A DNA stretch of 64,000 bases from Cymbomonas tetramitiformis (Eukaryota > Chlorophyta > Pyramimonadophyceae > Pyramimonadales > Pyramimonadaceae), in assembly GCA_001247695.2 (NCBI GenBank), contig LGRX02035258.1, positions 1 to 64,000 of the forward strand, written 5' to 3'. Each line of letters starts with the position of its first letter. Positions within the stretch are counted from its first letter, which is position 1. The notes under the pieces are model-generated. The model made no database searches and was not told where the DNA came from. It saw nothing but the letters and a program-made list of their open reading frames with translations. The position numbers and the translations under genes are program-made. Of this stretch, positions 1 through 6,843 are shown one piece after another.

Positions 1-2
1 CA

Positions 3-137
3 ATCACGGGTATAGAAAATTTGAAAATCACATATGAAGATGATATATATACGGTTTCATATTTAGATTCGATAATATCTAGAATCAAATTATTCAAAGA
101 AAGAAATGGAAATCAGTCATTGGTTGTATGTGATTGA
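3..137 (+). CDS. C-terminal fragment of a gene entering from the left edge
   Basis: An open frame runs in from the window edge and ends at a TGA at 135-137, giving at least 44 residues with no recognisable motif. Its tail overlaps the end of the convergent patatin-like gene by 25 bp, an arrangement seen at several other convergent pairs in this window (for example 10967-10995 and 33025-33054). The start lies outside the window. The frame could be open by chance because it is short. Confidence 0.45.
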   Translation: MTGIENLKITYEDDIYTVSYLDSIISRIKLFKERNGNQSLVVCD

Positions 138-913
138 ATCCAAGTTAGACTTGACGAATATCCTTTATCAAACAAAGATTTTATGTATTTTCTATAGTTA
201 TACATATCAAACATGTCGATGTGATCTCTTTCTAGTGTTATACATACAATCGGCAAATGTATCTCCGTTTGAAACGTTTTTGTAAATAAATTAGTAAAAA
301 AATCAAATATAGTTTTTGATTTTAGTTCCCTATATGGCGTATAGATGACTAAACCTAGCATTTTATCAAATGTCGTATAGGTACTTAATGATCGATAAGG
401 TAGATCATCATCAATACATCCGTCCATATATCGATAACCATTATAGGTTTTGAAAGTCATCAAAATAGGTAAAGCACATGACATACATACCGCGTCTACT
501 ATCAACATATTGGGTGTCGTTTGTTTATTGAAATACTCGGTCTGCATCGTATCAATGTTGTAAGCGGTTATGATCAATACGTTCTCATTTTTTACATATA
601 ATTCTTGAAATGTGATATCTCTCAAACATCTAACTAGAAATTCTTTGAATGTTTTCCCATTATCTATCCCGAAATTTTCAAATAACATTGTTATATCAAT
701 ATCTCTTTTATTGATAATATCATGTTTGTACATGAGTTTGATAAGCTCATCGGGTGTATATCCATAAGCGATCATCGCACACACAAGAGATCCTATTGAA
801 CTACCAGCAAAATATTTGAATTTATAATTATATTCTAATAAACATTTGATTGCTCCTAAATGCATCAGACCATGTATCGCACCACCGTTCATCACAATCC
901 CTTCATATGGCAT
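113..913 (-). CDS. Patatin-like phospholipase
   Basis: This is a 266-residue patatin-fold lipid acyl hydrolase. The glycine-rich oxyanion loop GGAIHG is at residues 10-15, the nucleophile elbow GSSIG at 37-41 (Ser39), and the dyad aspartate is in YMDGC (Asp164), where the usual DGG is DGC. Patatin-like enzymes with this Ser-Asp dyad cleave fatty acids from phospholipids. Giant viruses often carry one, and roles in membrane remodelling during entry or assembly have been proposed. The length fits a stand-alone catalytic domain with no signal peptide or membrane segment. The ATG at 911-913 directly follows the neighbouring gene's stop at 917, so the two may be co-transcribed. Confidence 0.88.
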   Translation of the reverse strand: MPYEGIVMNGGAIHGLMHLGAIKCLLEYNYKFKYFAGSSIGSLVCAMIAYGYTPDELIKLMYKHDIINKRDIDITMLFENFGIDNGKTFKEFLVRCLRDITFQELYVKNENVLIITAYNIDTMQTEYFNKQTTPNMLIVDAVCMSCALPILMTFKTYNGYRYMDGCIDDDLPYRSLSTYTTFDKMLGLVIYTPYRELKSKTIFDFFTNLFTKTFQTEIHLPIVCITLERDHIDMFDMYNYRKYIKSLFDKGYSSSLTWIQSHTTND

Positions 914-916
914 TCA

Positions 917-1261
917 TTATTCTATCACGTTTAATTTTAAATAATGTTTTTCGACGGTCTTGCGTTTTTCATAGAGTTCGTCTAAAGATTTCTTGGCTTT
1001 TTCTTCATCTTCGAAAACGGAAGTAAAAAAATCTAAGAAATCTTTCTTTTTCAAAGATGTCGTTGTTTTTCTTGTTTTGACTACAAGAGAGCCATGATTA
1101 TCAACATTACAAACCTGTTTATTTTGTGAGTTCATAAAAGTGATGATGTATTCAGATAACTTTGTTTGTCGTTGTTTCTTTTCTTTTACAATCGTCTGTA
1201 ATTCTTTGATTTCTGTATCTAGTCCTAACCACTCATTCATAATGACACTAAACTCTTCCAT
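917..1261 (-). CDS. Small coiled-coil protein, DUF5760-like
   Basis: This 114-residue protein has an N-terminal heptad-rich coiled coil (about residues 14-45) followed by a basic hairpin-like segment (VVKTRKTTTSLKKKDF) and a charged tail. The same arrangement is found in the 124-residue protein at 22763-23137, so the window holds two paralogues. They resemble small proteins of large DNA viruses grouped as DUF5760, whose function is unknown. That assignment is from memory of the pattern. The start ATG at 1259-1261 is preceded by TATACACTATCAT, which recurs exactly in front of the gene at 15682. Confidence 0.7.
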   Translation of the reverse strand: MEEFSVIMNEWLGLDTEIKELQTIVKEKKQRQTKLSEYIITFMNSQNKQVCNVDNHGSLVVKTRKTTTSLKKKDFLDFFTSVFEDEEKAKKSLDELYEKRKTVEKHYLKLNVIE

Positions 1262-1294
1262 AATAGATATACACTATCATAATTTTAAACTAAT

Positions 1295-1759
1295 TTAAGC
1301 ATCATTACCATCTAAAGGTCGTCGCCATTTAGAATCGTCATTCATTATGGTCGATTGCAACCATGGACCGACAGGTTCCTGTGGATTTGGAGGCTCGGCA
1401 CGAAGACTAAGATTGGCATTGCGATTGTTACCAGTGGAGTAAAACTGTCTTTCTAAGGGCAAATCAACGCTTGTGGCATCTATGGGTACATTCAAACCTT
1501 CAAAATAGTTTTCACCGGTTTGTTCCGTTTTAGGTAAGAGATCCGAAGAAACGAACATGGGGTCTTGACCACAACCGTTTCCAGATACATCCACGTCTTC
1601 AGCGTTCACTAATTTATCATCACCGGTTTGTGATACATTTTGTTGTTTTCTTGTAAAAGGATCGAATGGATCGTACTTTTCAAAACATTTGCAGAAAAAT
1701 AAGTAAAGAGCCGTACAAAATACGATTGCCATGAGAATTTTTTGATATTCTTTGAACAT
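1295..1759 (-). CDS. Membrane-anchored protein, possibly virion-associated
   Basis: The reading frame extends upstream to a TTG at 1858, but that would overlap the next gene. The ATG at 1757-1759 is therefore chosen, giving 154 residues. One hydrophobic helix near the N terminus (about residues 8-24) is followed by a polar, proline-rich exterior. The C-terminal half contains LSLRAEPPNP and PVGPWLQST, a pattern seen in short single-pass proteins of large DNA viruses that are often virion-associated. No enzymatic motif is visible. The function is unknown. Confidence 0.72.
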   Translation of the reverse strand: MFKEYQKILMAIVFCTALYLFFCKCFEKYDPFDPFTRKQQNVSQTGDDKLVNAEDVDVSGNGCGQDPMFVSSDLLPKTEQTGENYFEGLNVPIDATSVDLPLERQFYSTGNNRNANLSLRAEPPNPQEPVGPWLQSTIMNDDSKWRRPLDGNDA

Positions 1760-1799
1760 AATTATATATAATATAACAAAACTTTTTTTTGCGAACATA

Positions 1800-2432
1800 T
1801 TAAACTCCTGGTGGTGGATATAAAGATTCTTCATCATCTTCAACTTCTTCGTCTGCAAACATGTATACTCTTAGAGGTTCTTTTTTCTTTTCGTATGTTT
1901 TCACTTGTACGGTCTTCCAAGTAACACCCCATCTAGTTTTTGTAAACCACATACCTACTAATTGTAAAATGCATGTCACTTCCGAATCGATTGATACCTC
2001 TTGCAGATCTATTTGTTCCCTTTTCGAATTATATGCCATCGTATCCTTAGGGACTCTCAATTTGATCTTTGACGAATCTTTTGTTACTTTTATGGAATTC
2101 GTTTGTCCAACATCAAGAAACGCGTCTTCTATATTTTGCCCTTGAAACCATTCTTCTTTTTTTTCTTTAATCATACTTAAAATATTTTCATCCATTTCTT
2201 GCATCATGCTACAGAACGGCAATGCATTCGGTAATGTAAAGTCCGCAAAAGATTCTTGCATGGAAGACTTAACCAAAAGCCGAGGAGTTTGAACATAAAT
2301 CTTTTCCGGTAGTGATTCGGGTGTCTTTTTCTGTGTTATGTATATATAATATCGATCTTCTTCCTTTTTTGGACCCTTAAATACAAATTTGGATGAATCT
2401 AATTCATTAATCTGTGAAATCTTGCTAGTCAT
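1800..2432 (-). CDS. Conserved giant-virus protein, DUF5871-like
   Basis: A soluble 210-residue protein with an acidic, proline-ended tail (EEVEDDEESLYPPPG). The most conserved-looking stretch is near residues 152-175, with CILQLVGMWFTKTRWGVTW. This strand-rich, tryptophan-containing segment matches the hallmark I recall for a family restricted to large DNA viruses (DUF5871-like), whose role is not established. An OB-fold or nucleic-acid-binding role is conceivable but not shown here. The gene is divergent from the repeat-rich gene at 2509, with a short AT-rich shared spacer. Confidence 0.72.
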   Translation of the reverse strand: MTSKISQINELDSSKFVFKGPKKEEDRYYIYITQKKTPESLPEKIYVQTPRLLVKSSMQESFADFTLPNALPFCSMMQEMDENILSMIKEKKEEWFQGQNIEDAFLDVGQTNSIKVTKDSSKIKLRVPKDTMAYNSKREQIDLQEVSIDSEVTCILQLVGMWFTKTRWGVTWKTVQVKTYEKKKEPLRVYMFADEEVEDDEESLYPPPGV

Positions 2433-2508
2433 GTTTATGTATATATCACATGTATTGTTTTTAAATCGATTTAAATAACGCGTAAAAAATATATTGTGTT
2501 ATATTATA

Positions 2509-3330
2509 ATGCAAAGAAGTCAGTCGATGACAATAAATAAATCAACCGCTCCCGTTCTTACACGAAGTCAATCTTTGAATACAAATCCTTTCATGACTCC
2601 TTCTGTTTCTTTTAATAAGAAGAATGGCAATAAGAATGGTAATAAGAATGGCAATGGTAATAAGAATGGCAATGGTAAGAAGAATGGCAATGGTAATAAG
2701 AATGTATTTTTCAACGCCAGTAACAAATTCAATAACAAAAAACCTGGTATGAAAGCGACGACATCTGCGGTCATGGCTGCAAAGTCCCTAATTAAAAAGA
2801 ACAACAACATAAACCCTGCTATAAACTTTCCTAAAACTGGACTGTTTGGTAATAACAAAAAACCTGGTATGAAAGCGACATCATCTGCGGTCATGGCAGC
2901 CAAATCGATTATAAAACCCAATAAAGAATCTTTTGTTTTCAATACCACAAACAAAAATATGAAAATCAAAAATCAAAACTTCAAAAATCTGTTGAAAATG
3001 TTGAAAAACAAGAAATACAATGTTGCTAATAATGCGAATCGGTTAGTATTGGTCCGCAACAAAAACGGTGCTATGATTCCAATACTACCAACTCCACAAC
3101 CAGGTGGCAACAACCCGGTACCATTTCCAAGTCCAGCGGTACTTCCAAAAAGTAATAATAATTTAAACAGTCAACGCAAACAATTGATCAAAGAAATCAA
3201 AGACATGTTGAACAAAAGTAATAACAATTCATTCTGTAACATGATGAATAATAATACAAATACTGGTCTTCAAGGTAAACTCAATAAACTCAAAAAAGTT
3301 TGTCAAGAGATAAAAAAAAAGTCTCAATGA
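2509..3330 (+). CDS. Asn/Lys-rich low-complexity protein
   Basis: The first ATG is at 2509; the upstream TTG at 2494 is disregarded. The 273-residue product is highly basic and asparagine-rich, with a KNGNKNGNG tract encoded by short direct repeats at about 2625-2705. Two copies of a KKPGMKAT-SAVMAAK segment are spaced 40 residues apart. No known domain is visible. The composition suggests a disordered nucleic-acid-binding or virion-core protein. Its stop overlaps the next gene's start in an ATGA arrangement at 3327-3330, implying coupled expression. Confidence 0.75.
   Translation: MQRSQSMTINKSTAPVLTRSQSLNTNPFMTPSVSFNKKNGNKNGNKNGNGNKNGNGKKNGNGNKNVFFNASNKFNNKKPGMKATTSAVMAAKSLIKKNNNINPAINFPKTGLFGNNKKPGMKATSSAVMAAKSIIKPNKESFVFNTTNKNMKIKNQNFKNLLKMLKNKKYNVANNANRLVLVRNKNGAMIPILPTPQPGGNNPVPFPSPAVLPKSNNNLNSQRKQLIKEIKDMLNKSNNNSFCNMMNNNTNTGLQGKLNKLKKVCQEIKKKSQ
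2731..2900 (+). repeat. 50-bp direct repeat, 120-bp spacing
   Basis: Two nearly identical 50-bp segments start at 2731 and 2851. Each begins AATAACAAAAAACCTGGT and encodes the KKPGMKAT-SAVMAAK element. The few differences are mostly single-base changes. Confidence 0.85.
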
Positions 3331-4517
3331 ACAATTCTGAAATATTAGATATATATAAACAGATTAAAAAATTACATGAAAATAGTTCCGGTATACTTTC
3401 ATCCGTATTCTCTATTTTTTCAAAAAATAAATCCTTTAATTTTGAAGTCGAAATAATAGATGAATGTTTGAAATTATTGAAAGAAATTTGTGACAAAAAT
3501 CAAGTGAAACGAAAAAAACAAGAGAATCGAACTCAGAAAGAGATCAATCGTCTTCAAAATCGATTAGGTAAGAAATCGAATAATACCGACCCAAGAATAA
3601 GAGAATTACAAAATCAAGTGAAAACAAAAAAACAAGAGAATCGAACTCAGAAAGAGATCAATCGTCTTCAAAATCGATTAGGTAAGAAATCTAATAATAC
3701 CGACCCAAGAATAAGAGAATTACAAAATCAAGTGAAAACAAAAAAACAAGAGAATCGAACTCAGAAAGAGATCAATCGTCTTCAAAATCGATTAGGTAAG
3801 AAATCAAACAACGCCGATCCGAGAATCGGCGAGTTAAAAAATCAATTGGAAGAAAAAAGGATATCCAATCGAAATCGGGAAGAAAAAGAAAAATTTAAAC
3901 GTCTTCAAAATCGATTAGGTAAGAAATCAAACAACGCCGATCCGAGAATCGGCGAGTTAAAAACTCAATTGGAGGAAAAAAGGATATCCAATCGAAATCT
4001 GGAAGAAAAAGAAAAAATCAAACGTCTTCAAAATCGATTAGGTAAGAAATCAAACAACGCCGATCCGAGAATCGGTGAGTTAAAAACTCAATTGGAGGAA
4101 AAAAGGATATCCAATCGAAATCTGGAAGAAAAAGAAAAAATCAAACGTCTTCAAAATCCATTGCCAGGTGAAAACCCGTTATCATCAGAACCCAATCCGT
4201 TGTCATCTAAAGTAGCATCAAATGACGTGTTTGTGAAAAAATCACATGATTATAAAAAAACCAAAAATGAATTCATAAATAAGATATTTGGCAATTCAAA
4301 GTATGAAACACATTCTAAAAAGATAATTGAAAAACCTGTACTCAAACCAATAAAAAAACCGGTTGATTATTCGGCTGTTAAAACTAAATCTGAATTGCAA
4401 GACTTTATAAAAAAGAATTCGGATATCTTTCAAATAAAAGGACCAAATGGAAAATCTTTAGAAATGAATAAACAACCTAAAACCATTTCATCCCGAAAAA
4501 TATGGTCTTTAAAATAA
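3327..4517 (+). CDS. Coiled-coil tandem-repeat protein
   Basis: The start at ATG 3327 overlaps the previous stop and gives 396 residues. The centre (about residues 70-280) is built of 38- to 41-residue repeats carrying RLQNRLGKKSNN followed by DPRI-EL and a charged linker. All are strongly helical and predicted to form a long coiled coil. The first three units (period 114 bp) and last three (period 123 bp) form two related sub-families. The basic C-terminal region is unique. A structural or tethering role is likely; no enzymatic motif is seen. Confidence 0.8.
   Translation: MNNSEILDIYKQIKKLHENSSGILSSVFSIFSKNKSFNFEVEIIDECLKLLKEICDKNQVKRKKQENRTQKEINRLQNRLGKKSNNTDPRIRELQNQVKTKKQENRTQKEINRLQNRLGKKSNNTDPRIRELQNQVKTKKQENRTQKEINRLQNRLGKKSNNADPRIGELKNQLEEKRISNRNREEKEKFKRLQNRLGKKSNNADPRIGELKTQLEEKRISNRNLEEKEKIKRLQNRLGKKSNNADPRIGELKTQLEEKRISNRNLEEKEKIKRLQNPLPGENPLSSEPNPLSSKVASNDVFVKKSHDYKKTKNEFINKIFGNSKYETHSKKIIEKPVLKPIKKPVDYSAVKTKSELQDFIKKNSDIFQIKGPNGKSLEMNKQPKTISSRKIWSLK
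3549..4158 (+). repeat. Tandem repeat, six units (114 and 123 bp)
   Basis: The marker CGTCTTCAAAATC starts at 3549, 3663, 3777, 3900, 4023 and 4146. All spacings are multiples of three, so unit number can change without breaking the frame. Near-identity between adjacent units suggests recent expansion. Confidence 0.92.
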
Positions 4518-4537
4518 AAAAATGTTGATAGTATATA

Positions 4538-4914
4538 ATGAAAGTTAACGATGTTTTATATATTTTGTTAACCATCATCCCAGCTTATTTCGCATATACG
4601 TACAAACGGGATTTGCTGAAAATTGTATATTAGATCGTAAAAAATTTGGAATCGATAAAGTAATCGTTCTTGTATCGCTGCTTGCGTACATATTCTTTGT
4701 GATGTTTATGACACAATTCCAAATATCTTTTACGAATACACAGGACGTTTTACAATTGACAATGTACTCTTTCATCGTAACGATCATGTCAATGTATTAT
4801 AGTAAAATGTTTTATAATTGCGATTCCGATAGCACTGATTATATCTTTTATGGTATCGCGATAATCGCTGGAATATTACCGGTTATAATTACTGCTACAA
4901 AAAGTCGTATGTAA
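4538..4914 (+). CDS. Small multi-pass membrane protein, apparent frameshift
   Basis: An ATG at 4538 opens a frame that encodes one hydrophobic helix and then stops at 4631-4633. A second frame, open from 4549 and offset by one base, continues to the stop at 4912-4914 and encodes three more hydrophobic helices with no good ATG at its beginning. The two halves read as one four-helix membrane protein broken by one missing base, most plausibly in the AAAA run at 4619-4622. The family is not recognised. GATAGTATATA directly precedes the ATG, as at other membrane or structural genes here. Alternatively, only the downstream half (from the ATG at 4702) is expressed. Confidence 0.55.
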
Positions 4915-4942
4915 ATAAAATAAAATTTGATTTATTTGTATA

Positions 4943-5326
4943 ATGTTGACGGTATCTGATTTAGATCGAAAACGAAGAGAAAAGGCAACACGAAACCACG
5001 AAATATATAAAGGTTTCTTTTATGAAATTACAGAAAAAATAAAGAGTCGTGATCGAATAGGTTTCAAAAATTTGATTCATAGAGTGCCAACAATGGTTTT
5101 TGGATTCCCAATTTATGATGTCACTCACGCTATTTTGTATCTGATTCAAAAGTTACAAAAGGGTGGATTTTTTGTATATCCGTGGAAGGATAATTATTTG
5201 TATATAGATTGGTTGGTAAAACAATCTCAACCTTTACAGGTGATAACAACGACCAATGCATCTAAATCGGTGTCTTTTACGGATGACGAAATTGATGACA
5301 AAATTCGTCAAATTAGTTCATATTAA
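4943..5326 (+). CDS. Conserved giant-virus protein, DUF5759-like
   Basis: A 127-residue soluble protein beginning with a basic helix (LDRKRREKATR) and continuing with a compact alpha/beta core that contains VPTMVFGFPIYDV and GGFFVYPW. This arrangement is recalled from short proteins shared across large DNA viruses (DUF5759-like), with no known function. The C terminus (residues 105-127) is polar and acidic. It is followed after 16 bp by the gene at 5343 on the same strand, so both may be expressed together. Confidence 0.72.
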   Translation: MLTVSDLDRKRREKATRNHEIYKGFFYEITEKIKSRDRIGFKNLIHRVPTMVFGFPIYDVTHAILYLIQKLQKGGFFVYPWKDNYLYIDWLVKQSQPLQVITTTNASKSVSFTDDEIDDKIRQISSY

Positions 5327-5342
5327 TTAATAGTATCATTGT

Positions 5343-6296
5343 ATGACGAAAGATTTGAATTTAGGAATTATCGTAGAAGCGAAGGCGGAATATACTAAAC
5401 AATTGATTAATATCATGAAACCATTTATATATTCTGAATTAATGACTTGTTATAATAACTCCATGGATGTTAGTGAAACACAAAATGATGTACTTATTCA
5501 ATTTCAAAGAAATTTGAAACAGATTCCGAAATGGAATAGTGATGTTATCGATGAACATACTAATGAAATTGTTGAAGAATGTTCTTTTTTTAATGAATTG
5601 ATTACAGCGGTCTTCATCAGTAATGTTCGAATTCTAACATCAGTTAAGTTAAGTAAGAATAAAAAGAAAGTAAAGATTGTGATTCCACAGATAACTAAAT
5701 TTGTGGCGAAGGTGTATACAAATTGTGCAAAAAATGTATACAATGATCCATATTTGTTTAGTATCAATAAATATAGAGACATTACTAATAATATGATCGA
5801 TGTTTATAATATAATTAGTATATCTGTGGAAGATACTATCCGAGATATGTTACCTATTCAAAACATTTTGGAAACATATTTGGACGACACATTAGAAGAA
5901 AAACAAGAAGAACAATCCGACGATGATAATTTGGTACCACCGGAATCCGATGAAGAATCACCAGAAGAAGCCGGTCCGATTGATGAAGACGAAGACAAGG
6001 AAAATGATGAAAATCCAGCGGAACCAACCAATGATGGTGAAAACGGAACATTAGCGGATGATTTCTTTTCAGATAATACAAAAAATATTAACATCGAAGG
6101 TAAATTATCAAATCAACGCACAGAACAATCTACAGAAGAAAATATTCAACCATCTAACGAAGAACCACAACCATTTGTCCAAGAGTCTGTACAACCACCT
6201 GTTCAAGAGTCCGTGCACTCTCAACCGGTCAATCAAACAGGTCATCGACCACCCGTTAGACCCGATCAATCGTTTTTTAACGATGCTGAAGATTGA
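5343..6296 (+). CDS. Conserved giant-virus protein, DUF5764-like, acidic tail
   Basis: The helical N-terminal 180 residues carry a conserved-looking core (YTKQLINIMKPFIYSEL, FQRNLKQIPKW). The last 130 are disordered, starting with a strongly acidic block (about residues 185-225) and ending in Pro/Gln-rich repeats (PFVQESVQPP). The core resembles DUF5764, a family of large DNA viruses often found with virions; its role is unknown. The 317 residues fit that family with a variable tail. The 3' end overlaps the small convergent membrane gene at 6277-6441 by 20 bp. Confidence 0.74.
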   Translation: MTKDLNLGIIVEAKAEYTKQLINIMKPFIYSELMTCYNNSMDVSETQNDVLIQFQRNLKQIPKWNSDVIDEHTNEIVEECSFFNELITAVFISNVRILTSVKLSKNKKKVKIVIPQITKFVAKVYTNCAKNVYNDPYLFSINKYRDITNNMIDVYNIISISVEDTIRDMLPIQNILETYLDDTLEEKQEEQSDDDNLVPPESDEESPEEAGPIDEDEDKENDENPAEPTNDGENGTLADDFFSDNTKNINIEGKLSNQRTEQSTEENIQPSNEEPQPFVQESVQPPVQESVHSQPVNQTGHRPPVRPDQSFFNDAED

Positions 6297-6441
6297 TACC
6301 TACATAAAAAGCTACAATTATAACGATTATGTATAAATAAATGTCATATTGTGGCTGACTTTTTCTAAACCATTTTAAACCTAAAACGATGCTAAAAAAG
6401 ATCGCAAGCAAACGTATTGTTAGTTCAAATTCGTATCGCAT
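6277..6441 (-). CDS. Small two-helix membrane protein (54 aa)
   Basis: This short frame starts at the ATG at 6439-6441 and ends at the TAA at 6277-6279. Its 54 residues hold two clear hydrophobic helices (about 7-23 and 34-49) separated by a basic turn (KWFRKSQP). Such a pattern is unlikely by chance in an otherwise empty 170-bp gap. It overlaps the end of the DUF5764-like gene by 20 bp. A hairpin-like virion or host-membrane protein is plausible; no homologue is recognised. Confidence 0.6.
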   Translation of the reverse strand: MRYEFELTIRLLAIFFSIVLGLKWFRKSQPQYDIYLYIIVIIVAFYVGINLQHR

Positions 6442-6464
6442 TATATAAATTACAAATTATTTTC

Positions 6465-6785
6465 TCAAAACATTCCATAACATCCCCAAGATTTATCCGT
6501 TTTATATGTATCAAAATCCCTACATGTATTTTGGTTACAAATGAAATCCGGATGACTACACGAATATTGAATCTCTTTTTTACACCTAGGATCTATTTTA
6601 CAATTTGGTGTATCACAATATTTGGGGGAACAGAAATCATTGAGAGTCTTTTTGCAATCTTTGCAACTTGGCAAACTAGCATCGTTCTCTTTTTTGGTTT
6701 CGTAATTAATGGGAATCCTATCGATAATCACGATTGTAGCTATAACACCGATTATAAATAGGATGTTTACGAACGATTCGTCCAT
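6465..6785 (-). CDS. Single-pass membrane protein with Cys-rich ectodomain
   Basis: A hydrophobic helix at residues 7-22 is followed by an 80-residue domain with thirteen cysteines (for example CKDCKK, CSPKYCDTPNC, CNQNTC). This suggests a small disulfide-bonded or metal-binding domain. Because the same virus encodes an Erv1-type thiol oxidase at 17754, disulfide formation in a cytoplasmic virus factory is plausible. The ATG at 6783-6785 faces the MutS7 gene across a 58-bp shared spacer. Function unknown. Confidence 0.72.
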   Translation of the reverse strand: MDESFVNILFIIGVIATIVIIDRIPINYETKKENDASLPSCKDCKKTLNDFCSPKYCDTPNCKIDPRCKKEIQYSCSHPDFICNQNTCRDFDTYKTDKSWGCYGMF

Positions 6786-6806
6786 GCTTATAATAAGATA
6801 ACAAAG

Positions 6807-6818
6807 TATTTAAGAAAT
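6807..6818 (+). promoter_or_regulatory. Candidate early promoter of mutS7
   Basis: TATTTAAGAAAT ends 25 nt before the MutS7 ATG at 6844. Confidence 0.5.
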
Positions 6819-6843
6819 CAAATAAAAGAATACAATAGAAACA

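Noticed and set aside
1295..1858. Longer form of the membrane protein gene starting at 1858
   Set aside because: The upstream codon is TTG and the extension would overlap the neighbouring gene; the ATG at 1759 directly precedes the membrane helix.
3549..4158. Tandem repeats considered as a CRISPR array
   Set aside because: The repeats encode coiled-coil protein in frame and have no unique spacers or cas genes.
4575..4787. Minus-strand frame of 70 codons opposite the membrane protein
   Set aside because: It has no motif and lies opposite a frame with clear hydrophobic helices.
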